Shown piece after piece: positions 1 through 6,466 of a DNA stretch of 7,041 nt. Both the position numbers and the translations under genes were made by a program. The DNA is from Paracoccaceae bacterium. GTDB lineage: Bacteria > Pseudomonadota > Alphaproteobacteria > Rhodobacterales > Rhodobacteraceae. The notes below the pieces were generated by a model, which made no database searches, was not told the origin of the DNA, and saw only the letters and a list, made by a program, of their open reading frames with translations. The DNA lies in the NCBI GenBank assembly GCA_024304875.1, contig JAMWZF010000058.1, positions 5,666-12,706 of the forward strand. Reading direction: 5' to 3'. Positions within the stretch are counted from its first letter, which is position 1. Each line of letters opens with the position of its first letter.

Positions 1-1336
1 GCCGCTCCAGCCACTTCTCGAGCCAGTGGATCGAGTAGTTGCCAGCCTGGATGTCCGGTTCGGCCAGAAGCGCGCTGAACAGCGGGATGGTGGTGTCGAT
101 CCCGTCGATGATCAGCTCGCCCAGGGCGCGGTTGAGCCGGGCCAGCGCCTCGGGCCGGTCGCGGCCGTGGACGATGAGCTTGCCGATCAGGCTGTCGTAG
201 TAGGGCGGGATCGAATAGCCGTCGTAAAGGGCGCTGTCCATCCGCACGCCGAGACCCCCCGGCGCATGGAACTGCGTGATCCGGCCGGGGCAAGGGGCGA
301 AGCTGGGGAGCTTCTCGGCATTGAGCCGCACCTCGATGGCATGGCCGTCTATGACGAGGTCCTCCTGCGTGAAGGACAGGCCGAGTCCCGCGGCAACGCG
401 GATCTGCTCGCGCACCAGGTCCTGCCGGAAGATCGTCTCGGTCACCGGGTGTTCCACCTGCAGGCGGGTGTTCATCTCGATGAAGTAGAACTGGCCGTCC
501 TCGTAGAGGAACTCGATGGTCCCCGCGCCGGCGTAATTGATCCGGGCCACGGCCTCGGCGCAGGTCTTGCCGATCTCGGCCCGCTCCTCGGGGCTGATCG
601 ACGGGCCGGGGGCCTCTTCGAAGACCTTCTGGTGGCGGCGTTGCAGGGAACAATCCCGCTCGCCCAGATGCACCGCGCCGCCCTTGCCGTCGCCGAAGAC
701 CTGCACCTCGATGTGCCGGGGCTTCTGCAGGTACTTCTCGATGTAGACCTCGTCGTTGCCGAAGGCGGCCTTGGCCTCGGACCTCGCGGTGCCGAAGGCG
801 TTGGCCATGCCGGCCGCGTCCTTGGCCACCTTCATGCCGCGCCCGCCGCCGCCGGCGGTGGCCTTGACGATGACGGGGTAGCCGAACTGCTCGCCGATCT
901 TCAGCGCGCTCTCGAGGTCGGGCACCCCGCCCTCCGATCCGGGCACGCAAGGCACGCCGAGGGCGATCATCGTCTCCTTGGCGGTGATCTTGTCACCCAT
1001 GATGCGGATGTGCTCGGCGGTGGGGCCGATGAAGGTCAGGTCGTGGTCCTCGACCACCTGCACGAAGTTCGCGTTCTCGGAGAGAAAGCCGTAGCCGGGG
1101 TGGATCGCCTGGGCGCCGGTCACCTCGCAGGCCGAGATGATGGCCGGGATGTTGAGGTAGGACTGGGCCGAGGAGGGGGGGCCGATGCAGATCGCCTCGT
1201 CGGCCATCCGCACGTGCATGGCGTTGGCGTCGGCGGTGGAATGGACCGCCACGGTGGCGATGCCCATCTCCCGGGCCGCGCGGATGACGCGAAGGGCGAT
1301 TTCGCCCCGGTTCGCGATCAGGATCTTGTCGAACAT
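1..1336 (-). CDS. accC: Biotin carboxylase subunit of acetyl-CoA carboxylase (3' end cut by window edge)
   Basis: This is the biotin carboxylase (EC 6.3.4.14), which uses ATP and bicarbonate to carboxylate biotin on AccB in the cytoplasm, the first half-reaction of malonyl-CoA synthesis. From ATG at 1336 I read 445 codons without a stop; the family is usually about 445-450 residues, so only a few C-terminal codons lie beyond the edge. Visible in order: N-terminal biotin-carboxylase domain (MFDKILIANRGEIA at 1-14; HPGYGFLSEN at 79-88), ATP-grasp domain with glycine-rich loop (KATAGGGGRGMKV, 158-170), ERDCSLQRRHQKV at 226-238, and the catalytic EMNTRLQVEHPVTE at 287-300. The C-terminal domain has GVRMDS (363-368) and PPYYDSLIGKLI (377-388). 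The start is supported by a GGGGCAGG Shine-Dalgarno that overlaps the accB stop. Ten bases separate it from accB, so the two are co-transcribed. Identification is secure; the catalytic motifs are intact, unlike accB upstream. Confidence 0.96.
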   Translation of the reverse strand, partial: MFDKILIANRGEIALRVIRAAREMGIATVAVHSTADANAMHVRMADEAICIGPPSSAQSYLNIPAIISACEVTGAQAIHPGYGFLSENANFVQVVEDHDLTFIGPTAEHIRIMGDKITAKETMIALGVPCVPGSEGGVPDLESALKIGEQFGYPVIVKATAGGGGRGMKVAKDAAGMANAFGTARSEAKAAFGNDEVYIEKYLQKPRHIEVQVFGDGKGGAVHLGERDCSLQRRHQKVFEEAPGPSISPEERAEIGKTCAEAVARINYAGAGTIEFLYEDGQFYFIEMNTRLQVEHPVTETIFRQDLVREQIRVAAGLGLSFTQEDLVIDGHAIEVRLNAEKLPSFAPCPGRITQFHAPGGLGVRMDSALYDGYSIPPYYDSLIGKLIVHGRDRPEALARLNRALGELIIDGIDTTIPLFSALLAEPDIQAGNYSIHWLEKWLER

Positions 1337-1346
1337 GGGCCTGCCC

Positions 1347-1735
1347 CTATTCGATGATCAGGAGCGTCTCGCCGTATTCCACGGGGCTCCCGTCATCGAC
1401 CAGAACGCGCTTGACCGTGCCCGAGCGGGGCGCGGGGATCTGGTTCATCGTCTTCATCGCCTCGATGATGAGGACGGTCTCGCCCTCCTTGACCTGCTTG
1501 CCGACGGGGGCGAAGGCCTCGGCGCCCGGTTCGGGCGACAGGTAGGCGGTGCCGACCATGGGCGAGGCGACGGCGCCGGGATGATCGCCGGGGTCCGGCT
1601 GACCCGCACGGTCAGGCTGTCGTCCTCGGCATAGTCGCGCTTGACCTCGACCTCGGTCAGGTCGTTCTCGCGCAGTAGTTCTGCCAATGCGCGGATGAAG
1701 GCGACATCGCCGTCGTGGCTCTCGTTGCTGCTCAT
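1347..1735 (-). pseudogene. accB: Biotin carboxyl carrier protein of acetyl-CoA carboxylase, split by a frameshift and linker loss
   Basis: AccB carries biotin between the biotin carboxylase and carboxyltransferase of acetyl-CoA carboxylase. The N-terminal part starts at ATG 1735 (MSSNESHDGDVAFIRALAEL...) and reads to DDSLTVRVSRT near 1600. The biotinyl domain is in another frame: it reads GDHPGAVASPMVGTAYLSPEP from about 1590 and ends with stop TAG at 1347. Its biotin-acceptor motif EAMKTMN is intact, with the lysine codon at 1452-1454. The span is 389 nt, which is not a multiple of three; a -1 shift between about 1590 and 1620 would join the halves into about 129 residues. The family is commonly about 155-170 residues, so most of the Ala/Pro linker is absent as well. 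Without a shift, the N-terminal frame runs into Pro/Arg/Ser-rich shadow sequence and stops at TGA 1454-1456, inside the codons for the biotin-acceptor Met-Lys. AccB is normally essential, so a sequence or assembly error in the GC-rich linker is as likely as a true mutation. Upstream is a GGGGGAG ribosome-binding sequence lying close to the ATG. Confidence 0.85.
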
Positions 1736-1778
1736 GGCTCCCCCGGCCCCTCTCGTTCGTTTTCTGTCCCGAGCGGCG

Positions 1779-1807
1779 CTTGTCGCGGCAATCGCCCGTC
1801 AGGTCAA
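1779..1807 (-). promoter_or_regulatory. Candidate sigma-70 promoter for accBC
   Basis: On the minus strand a TTGACC -35-like hexamer (1802-1807) is followed after 17 bases by GACAAG (1779-1784) as a weak -10. Alphaproteobacterial housekeeping promoters often have a strong TTGAC -35 and a poor -10, which fits. It lies 43 bases upstream of the accB ATG. No other element stands out in the 118-base gap 1736-1853, and no clear terminator follows the upstream gene, so read-through into accBC is also possible. This is a pattern match only. Confidence 0.3.
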
Positions 1808-1853
1808 CTTGCCTGCTTATAACGGGGTGCCGAAGGCAGGGAAAGGCGGGCCG

Positions 1854-2330
1854 TCAAGCCGCGTCCGAGTCCGCTCCCGCCCGGGGCTGCGGCGCCGGCG
1901 CCGGCACTGCGGCCGCCTCTTCCGCGCTGGCGGCGGCGCTGGCATCGGCCGCTTCGGCCGCGACTTGGGCGCGGTCCGCCGCGGCAGCCTGATCGTCCGC
2001 GCGGTCCGCCTTGGCCTGGGCCTCGGTGGCCCACTGCTGTGCCCTGGCGGCCTCGCGCGTGGCCTCCCGCGCCGCGTCCGAGGGCAGCATGGACACGCCG
2101 AAGGGCTTCAGCGTGCGCGCCACGTCCTCGACCCGGCGGCTGCTGTCCACCGCGCCGAGGTCGCGCAGCATGCCGGCGCTGACCACGCCCTGCTGGCTGA
2201 AGGAGGGCGGCAGGGGGATCTGGGGCGTGCTGTCGCGCGCCAGGGCGGCGGCGTCCGCCGTGGGCCGAAGGTCGGCCTGGGGAAGCGGCGCAGGCGACTG
2301 CGCCACGGAAGAAAGAGCCGATACATCCAT
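1854..2330 (-). CDS. Hypothetical Ala/Pro-rich protein with predicted coiled-coil C-terminal half
   Basis: I do not recognise this 158-residue protein. The start at ATG 2330 (MDVSALSSVAQSPAPLPQ) is chosen because GGAGG (2339-2343) lies 8 bases upstream, the same spacing as the liv genes; the frame is open further up to a TTG at 2399, which has no good ribosome-binding site. Residues 11-45 are Pro/Ala-rich and probably disordered. Residues 48-84 (QGVVSAGMLRDLGAV to GVSMLPSD) are the most ordinary globular-looking part. Residues 85-141 are almost all Ala with regularly placed Glu, Arg, Asp and Gln (REATREAARAQQWATEAQAK), as in a long helix or coiled coil. The tail is PAPAPQPRAGADSDAA. There is no signal peptide, membrane segment or cysteine, so it is probably cytoplasmic. 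It sits alone between the liv terminator and accB and should have its own promoter. Many alphaproteobacteria have aroQ before accB; that gene is not here. Coding status rests on the ribosome-binding site, length and position, not on homology. Confidence 0.6.
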   Translation of the reverse strand: MDVSALSSVAQSPAPLPQADLRPTADAAALARDSTPQIPLPPSFSQQGVVSAGMLRDLGAVDSSRRVEDVARTLKPFGVSMLPSDAAREATREAARAQQWATEAQAKADRADDQAAAADRAQVAAEAADASAAASAEEAAAVPAPAPQPRAGADSDAA

Positions 2331-2338
2331 CTCGGTCG

Positions 2339-2343
2339 CCTCC
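2339..2343 (-). promoter_or_regulatory. Shine-Dalgarno that fixes the start of the hypothetical gene
   Basis: GGAGG on the minus strand with an 8-base spacer (CGACCGAG) before ATG 2330. It favours this start over the upstream TTG at 2399 or the GTG at 2369, which lack a comparable site. Confidence 0.6.
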
Positions 2344-2416
2344 AACTCGATCGTCAGATGCGCCCCCACGGAGAGGAGGTTAGACGATTCGCACGACAAA
2401 AGGCGTTAACGACACG

Positions 2417-2446
2417 AGAAAACCGCGCCGGTGGTTAACGGCGCGG
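2417..2446 (-). terminator. Intrinsic terminator of the liv operon
   Basis: On the minus strand, a perfect 8-bp stem (CCGCGCCG with CGGCGCGG, plus-strand arms 2423-2430 and 2439-2446) encloses an 8-base loop and is followed at once by TTTTCT (2422-2417). It begins 26 bases after the livF stop codon. GC-rich stem plus U-tract is the standard rho-independent layout. It separates the liv operon from the hypothetical gene. The plus-strand side has no T-run, so it looks one-directional. Confidence 0.85.
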
Positions 2447-2472
2447 CTCTCCGGTCCGATGGCTCAGGGATC

Positions 2473-3228
2473 TCAGATCGCCAGGTACTGCTCGCGCAGG
2501 GCCTTGTCCTCCAGCACCTCCTTGGCGTCCCCGTCGAAGACGACCTTGCCGGTGTCGAGGATCACCGCCCGGTCCGCCAGCTTGAGCGCCGCGACGGCGT
2601 TCTGCTCCACGATGACGGTGGTGATGCCCTGCTCGCGGATGTGGTTCAGGGTCTTGGCGATCTCCTGCACGATCACGGGGGCCAGGCCCTCGTAGGGTTC
2701 GTCCAGAAGCAGCACCTTGATGTCGCGGGCCAGGGCCCGGGCGATGGCCAGCATCTGCTGCTCCCCGCCCGAAAGGGTCACGCCCTCCTGCTTGCGGCGC
2801 TCGCCAAGGCGGGGGAAAAGCTCGTAGATGCGGTCCAGCGACCAGCCGACCGGCGGCGCGATCTGGGCCAGCTGGATGTTCTCCTCCACCGTCAGGCCCG
2901 AGATGATGCGCCGGTCCTCCGGCACCAGGGCGATGCCGGCGCGGGCGGCGTCGTGGCTCTTCATCTTGTGCAGGGGCTGGTGGTCGAGCCAGATCTCGCC
3001 ATGCTTCAGCTCGGGATTGTCGAGCCGGGCGAGGGTCCGCAGGGTCGAGGTCTTGCCGGCGCCGTTGCGTCCCAGAAGGGCCAGGATCTCGCCCTCGTGG
3101 ATGTTGAAGCTGACGTCCTGGACGATGTAGCTCTCGCCGTAATAGGCCTCGATCTCCCAGACCGACAGGAACGCCGGGGCGTTCTCGGCGTGGGTGGCGT
3201 TCGGGTTGAAGTCGGGTTTGGCTTTCAT
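2473..3228 (-). CDS. livF: Branched-chain amino acid-type ABC transporter, ATP-binding protein LivF
   Basis: One of two ATPases that power the importer from the cytoplasmic side. The 251 residues show Walker A GRNGAGKT (53-60), the LivF-type Q-loop region VPEDRRI (102-108), signature LSGGE (152-156), Walker B KVLLLDEP (171-178), and IVEQN (206-210) where most ABC ATPases have the H-loop histidine. The VPE and VEQN variants are normal for LivF and separate it from LivG. An N-terminal extension of about 20 residues (MKAKPDFNPN...) precedes the usual first strand (LSVWEIEAYYG). The start is supported by AAGGAAGG 7 bases before ATG 3228; this site overlaps the livG stop. The livG stop is 13 bases upstream, so it is the last gene of the operon. 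The substrate is not determined by this subunit; amides, urea or other amino acids are alternatives within the same transporter family. Confidence 0.95.
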   Translation of the reverse strand: MKAKPDFNPNATHAENAPAFLSVWEIEAYYGESYIVQDVSFNIHEGEILALLGRNGAGKTSTLRTLARLDNPELKHGEIWLDHQPLHKMKSHDAARAGIALVPEDRRIISGLTVEENIQLAQIAPPVGWSLDRIYELFPRLGERRKQEGVTLSGGEQQMLAIARALARDIKVLLLDEPYEGLAPVIVQEIAKTLNHIREQGITTVIVEQNAVAALKLADRAVILDTGKVVFDGDAKEVLEDKALREQYLAI

Positions 3229-3241
3229 CTCGGGCCCTTCC

Positions 3242-4000
3242 TTACACTTGTGCCTCGCCGAGATACGCTTCGCGCACCTTCGGATGGCCCTTGATGTTCT
3301 CCGGCGATTCCTCGACCAGCGGGGTGCCCTGCGCCAGAACGGTGATCCGCTGGGCGAGCGAGAACACGACGTGCATGTCGTGCTCGATGATGCACATGGT
3401 GATGTTGCGCGTGTCCCGGATCTCCTTCAGCAGGTCGATGGTGCTGTTGGTGTCGGCCCGCGACATGCCCGCCGTCGGCTCGTCCAGCAGCAGCAGGCGC
3501 GGCTCCTGCACCAGGCACATCGCCATTTCCAGCCGCCGCTTGTCCCCGCGCGAGAGAGAGCCGGCATGTTCGTGGCGCTTGTCCAGCATCCGCACCTCGC
3601 GCAGCATCTCCTCGGCCTTCTCGCGCAGCTCCACCTCGCCGCCGACGCTCTCGATGGCGTGCATCCGGAAGGCGCCGTCCCGCTTGGCGAAGCAGGGGAT
3701 CATCACGTTCTCCAGCACCGTCAGATCGGCAAAGATCTCGGGGGTCTGGAACACGCGGGAGATGCCCATCTGGTTGATCTCGTGCGGCGCGCGGCCCAGC
3801 ACGGACTGGCCGTCGAACATCACCGACCCCGAGTCCGGGATCAGCTTGCCGACGAGGCAGTTCAGCAGGGTGGACTTGCCCGCGCCGTTCGGCCCGATGA
3901 TGGCGTGGCAGGACTGGTCCTGCACGCTCAGGTTCACGTCGCCGAGGGCTTGCAGCCCGCCGAAGCGCTTGTTGACGCCTTTGACTTCAAGAATTCCCAT
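3242..4000 (-). CDS. livG: Branched-chain amino acid-type ABC transporter, ATP-binding protein LivG
   Basis: The second ATPase of the importer, expected to pair with LivF under the LivH/LivM channel. The 252 residues contain Walker A GPNGAGKST (36-44), Q-loop FQTPEIF (Q85), Walker B RLLLLDEP (168-175) and an intact H-loop IIEHDM (H207). The signature is LSRGDKRRLEMA (149-160) instead of LSGGQ; the Gly at 152 is kept. I recall the same SRGDK form from other alphaproteobacterial LivG-like proteins, so I take it as a subfamily trait and not as decay. The C-terminal NIKGHPKVREAYLGE is the usual LivG end. Start ATG 4000 has AGGAG 8 bases upstream; the livM stop is 12 bases away, so translation is probably coupled. 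Confidence 0.95.
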   Translation of the reverse strand: MGILEVKGVNKRFGGLQALGDVNLSVQDQSCHAIIGPNGAGKSTLLNCLVGKLIPDSGSVMFDGQSVLGRAPHEINQMGISRVFQTPEIFADLTVLENVMIPCFAKRDGAFRMHAIESVGGEVELREKAEEMLREVRMLDKRHEHAGSLSRGDKRRLEMAMCLVQEPRLLLLDEPTAGMSRADTNSTIDLLKEIRDTRNITMCIIEHDMHVVFSLAQRITVLAQGTPLVEESPENIKGHPKVREAYLGEAQV

Positions 4001-4012
4001 CTGCCCTGCTCC

Positions 4013-5272
4013 TTATTCGGCGGGGGTGTCGGAGGTATCGGTGGCTTTGCGCCGGCGGAACAGCCGCCCGATGCGCGTGCCGCCCTCGACCAGACCGCCG
4101 GGGAGGAAGATCACCACTAGCATGAACAGGATGCCCAGCGTCAGGTGCCAGCCCTTGCCCACGAAGGGGTAGATGATGGCGACGATGAAATCCTCGAGCC
4201 CGTCCGGCAGGAAGCCGAACCAGCTGTGCAGGATGCCGCTGTTGATCTTGCTCAGGATGCTCTCGAGGTACTTGATGAAGCCCGCGCCCAGCACCGGCCC
4301 GATCAGGGTGCCGGTGCCGCCGAGGATGGTCATCAGCACCACCTCGCCGGACCGGGTCCAGAGCATCCGCTCGGTCCCCGCGATCGGGTCCATCGAGACC
4401 AGGAGGCCCCCGGCGAAACCCGCGAACATGCCCGAGATGACGAAGGCCGCCAGCGTGTAGGGCCTGGGGTTCAGCCCGGTGTAGCGCATCCTCTGCTGGT
4501 TCGACTTCACCGCCCGCAGCATCATGCCGAAGGGCGAGCGGAAGATCCGGATCGCGAGGTAGAAGGCGAGGATCATGAAGACGCCGCAGAAGTAGTAGCC
4601 GAGGTTGAAGTCGAAGGACCACGGCCCGGCGTCCATCGTGTAGGTGGACCGCATCTCCAGCCCGAAGAGCGTCGGCACCGGCAGCCCGCCGTCCGGTCCC
4701 ACGGCCGAGCCGAGGACGCGGGGGTCATTGTGCGTCACCTGCAGCATCGTCTCGCCGTTGGTGATGGGCGACAGGACCGACAGCGCCAGCGCGTAGCACA
4801 TCTGCGCGAAGGCCAGCGTCAGGATCGAGAAGTAGATGCCGGACCGCCGCAGCGAGATGTAGCCGATCAGCACCGCGAAGATGCCCGCGATGGCGGTGGC
4901 GGCGGTGACGGCATAAAGCACGTTCATGCCCAGCAGCTTGAACATCCAGACCCCGGCGTAGGACCCGATCCCGAGGAAGGCCGCGTGCCCGAAGGAGAGG
5001 TAGCCGGTCAGGCCGAAGAGGATGTTGAAGCCGATGGCGAAGATCCCGAAGATCAGAAACTGCTGCATCAGCTGCGGGAACCCTGCGTTGAACTGCGCCA
5101 TGGCGCTGTTCACCGGGAAGGGGTTCAGGATGATCGGCGCGAAGACGACCATCACGATCACCACCCCGAACAGTGCGGCGTCCCTGCGCCCCAGCCCGAG
5201 AAAGCCCGTGGAGGCCCCGCGCGCCCGTGTCCGGGACGCGGTGACGGAAGTGGAGGAAGTCTGATCGGTCAT
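4013..5272 (-). CDS. livM: Branched-chain amino acid-type ABC transporter, permease LivM
   Basis: Inner-membrane permease that forms the translocation path with LivH. From ATG 5272 it has 419 residues. Residues 1-30 are a polar, basic tail (MTDQTSSTSVTASRTRARGA), then hydrophobic segments begin at about 33-50 and 70-90. The hallmark GLTGYLSFGHAAFLGIG is at 87-103. The cytoplasmic loop that docks to the ATPase is FGMMLRAVKSNQQRMRYTGL (248-267), followed by more membrane segments and a basic, polar tail (RLFRRRKATDTSDTPAE). The extracytoplasmic part at 168-222 is long compared with Escherichia coli LivM. The start is fixed by GGAG (5281-5284) 8 bases upstream. The frame stays open upstream to a TTG at 5350, but that stretch (HRRGPERSGRPDRERRR) is not protein-like for this family. 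Its ATGA overlaps the stop of the possible 33-residue ORF. Confidence 0.95.
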   Translation of the reverse strand: MTDQTSSTSVTASRTRARGASTGFLGLGRRDAALFGVVIVMVVFAPIILNPFPVNSAMAQFNAGFPQLMQQFLIFGIFAIGFNILFGLTGYLSFGHAAFLGIGSYAGVWMFKLLGMNVLYAVTAATAIAGIFAVLIGYISLRRSGIYFSILTLAFAQMCYALALSVLSPITNGETMLQVTHNDPRVLGSAVGPDGGLPVPTLFGLEMRSTYTMDAGPWSFDFNLGYYFCGVFMILAFYLAIRIFRSPFGMMLRAVKSNQQRMRYTGLNPRPYTLAAFVISGMFAGFAGGLLVSMDPIAGTERMLWTRSGEVVLMTILGGTGTLIGPVLGAGFIKYLESILSKINSGILHSWFGFLPDGLEDFIVAIIYPFVGKGWHLTLGILFMLVVIFLPGGLVEGGTRIGRLFRRRKATDTSDTPAE

Positions 5273-5370
5273 GAGTGGGTCTCCGGTGAGAGAGTGCCGG
5301 CGGCGCTCGCGGTCAGGGCGGCCTGACCGCTCAGGACCGCGACGGTGCAAGGGAGGAGAAACGTCAGCAT
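5269..5370 (-). CDS. Possible small ORF (33 residues) between livH and livM
   Basis: The gap between livH and livM holds an ATG-started frame of 33 codons plus TGA (MLTFLLPCTVAVLSG..., ending SPETHS). The start is 4 bases after the livH stop and is preceded by GGAGGA (5379-5384) with an 8-base spacer, the same spacing as livG, livM and livH and a better match than any of them. Its TGA overlaps the livM ATG as ATGA, a typical coupling junction. The product is hydrophobic at the N-terminus and Leu-rich (six Leu, three in the first six residues), resembling a signal-like or single-pass membrane peptide. It might be a tiny transporter-associated membrane protein, or a leader-type ORF whose translation opens the hairpin at 5309-5330 and delivers ribosomes to livM. 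An open frame of this length can arise by chance in GC-rich DNA, so the support is the two junctions. I know no homologue. Confidence 0.45.
   Translation of the reverse strand: MLTFLLPCTVAVLSGQAALTASAAGTLSPETHS
5309..5330 (-). repeat. Intercistronic inverted repeat, livH-livM
   Basis: Perfect 9-bp inverted repeat (GCGGTCAGG / CCTGACCGC) with a 4-base loop, 36 bases upstream of the livM ATG. No U-tract follows in the direction of transcription, so it is not an intrinsic terminator. The right arm can alternatively pair with a second TCAGG at 5331-5335 (CCTGA-CCGC-TCAGG), giving two mutually exclusive stems. It lies inside the possible small ORF. Confidence 0.6.
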
Positions 5371-5374
5371 CGGA

Positions 5375-6406
5375 TCATTCCTCCATAACGCCCTTGCGGC
5401 CCATCAGGCCCCGCGGGCGGGTCAGCAGGATGACGATGGCGACGAGGTAGATGATGACCTGGTTGATGCCGGGGATGAACTCGATCACCGCGGACATCGA
5501 GGCGAAGCTCTGCAGGATGCCGAGCAGGAAGCCCGCCAGCACGGCGCCGGGCAGCGAGCCCATGCCGCCGACGACCACCACCACGAAGCTGAGGACGAGG
5601 AAGTCCATGCCCATGTGGTAGTTCGGGCTGCTGATCGGCGCGTACATCACCCCCGCGAGGCCTGCCACCGCGGCGGCGATGCCGAACATCACGGTGAACC
5701 GCTTGTCGATGTCGATCCCCAGCAGGCCCACCGTCTCGCGGTCGGCCATGCCGGCCCGGACCACCATGCCGAAGGTGGTGAACTGCAGGAAGGCGAAGAC
5801 CGCGGCGATGACGATCATGGCGAAGACGAAGTAAATCAGCCGCCAGTAGGGGTAGATGATGGTGAAGGGGTCGAAGCCCAGCAGCACGCCGAAGTCGAAG
5901 GACCCGCGGAACGCCTCGGGGGCGGGGGTCGGGATCGGGTTGGCGCCGTAGAAGGCCTTGATGATCTCCTGCAGCACGATGGCCAGGCCGAAGGTCACCA
6001 GGATCTGGTCCGCGTGGGGGCGCTTGTAGAAGTGGCGGATCAGGCCGCGCTCCATGACCACGCCGATCAGGACCATGATCGGGATCGCGAAGAGGATCGA
6101 CAGCGGCACCGTCCAGTCGATCATCCAGGACCCGACGGTCTCGCCGAACCATTCGGTGACGTAAGGCACCTCGACCTTGGCAGGATTGCCGAGGAAATCC
6201 GTCCGCGTCTCGTCGACGACCGTATGGCTCATCTGGAAGATCTGGTTGAGCGTCACGGCGCAGAAGGCGCCGATCATGAACAGGGCCCCGTGGGCGAAGT
6301 TGACGACACCCAGGGTGCCGAAGATCAGCGTGAGGCCGAGGGCGATCAGCGCGTAGGCCGAGCCCTTGTCGAGACCGTTGAGCAGCTGAATGATGATGGA
6401 TTCCAT
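5375..6406 (-). CDS. livH: Branched-chain amino acid-type ABC transporter, permease LivH
   Basis: Inner-membrane permease partner of LivM. From ATG 6406 it has 343 residues, longer than the 308 of Escherichia coli LivH. The N-terminus MESIIIQLLNGLDKGSAYAL leads into GLTLIFGTLGVVNFAHGALFMIGAF (24-48), the typical first segments of this family. Residues 59-100 form a periplasmic-type insertion (DETRTDFLGNPAKVEVPYVT) that explains part of the extra length. The ATPase-docking loop is MVVRAGMADRETVGLLGIDI (214-233), followed by FVVVVVGGMGSLPGAVLAGF (274-293) and the C-terminal TRPRGLMGRKGVMEE. The start is supported by GGAG (6415-6418) 8 bases upstream; the open frame continues upstream to 6493, but those 29 codons encode a Pro/Arg-rich stretch and overlap the intercistronic region. 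The last codons (ATG GAG GAA TGA) also contain the ribosome-binding site of the small ORF. Confidence 0.95.
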   Translation of the reverse strand: MESIIIQLLNGLDKGSAYALIALGLTLIFGTLGVVNFAHGALFMIGAFCAVTLNQIFQMSHTVVDETRTDFLGNPAKVEVPYVTEWFGETVGSWMIDWTVPLSILFAIPIMVLIGVVMERGLIRHFYKRPHADQILVTFGLAIVLQEIIKAFYGANPIPTPAPEAFRGSFDFGVLLGFDPFTIIYPYWRLIYFVFAMIVIAAVFAFLQFTTFGMVVRAGMADRETVGLLGIDIDKRFTVMFGIAAAVAGLAGVMYAPISSPNYHMGMDFLVLSFVVVVVGGMGSLPGAVLAGFLLGILQSFASMSAVIEFIPGINQVIIYLVAIVILLTRPRGLMGRKGVMEE

Positions 6407-6466
6407 GCCGGGGACTCCGCTGGGGAAGGGGGGCCCGTCCGGCGCAGGGCGCCGCGGGCGGAAGGC

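Noticed and set aside
26..1357. 443-codon plus-strand open frame opposite accC
   Set aside because: The minus strand encodes a full, motif-complete biotin carboxylase. The plus frame has no recognisable domain and is an antisense shadow of GC-rich codons.
1812..1840. Weak CCTGC/GCAGG pairing after the hypothetical gene
   Set aside because: Five base pairs around a long loop with no U-tract; not credible as a terminator.
1894..1905. 12-bp perfect palindrome (GCCGGCGCCGGC)
   Set aside because: It lies in the Pro/Ala-coding low-complexity tail of the hypothetical gene and is explained by repeated GCC/GGC codons.
1641..2438. 265-codon plus-strand frame across accB start and the hypothetical gene
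   Set aside because: Arg/Gly-rich, spans both a probable promoter region and the minus-strand gene, no motif and no convincing ribosome-binding site.
2405..2439. Two GTTAAC hexamers 29 bases apart near the liv terminator
   Set aside because: One is part of the terminator loop; two 6-mers are too little to call an operator.
4145..5326. 393-codon plus-strand frame, rich in His, Asp, Glu and Arg
   Set aside because: It is antisense to livM and has the His/Asp/Glu/Arg-rich composition expected from reverse-complemented hydrophobic codons.
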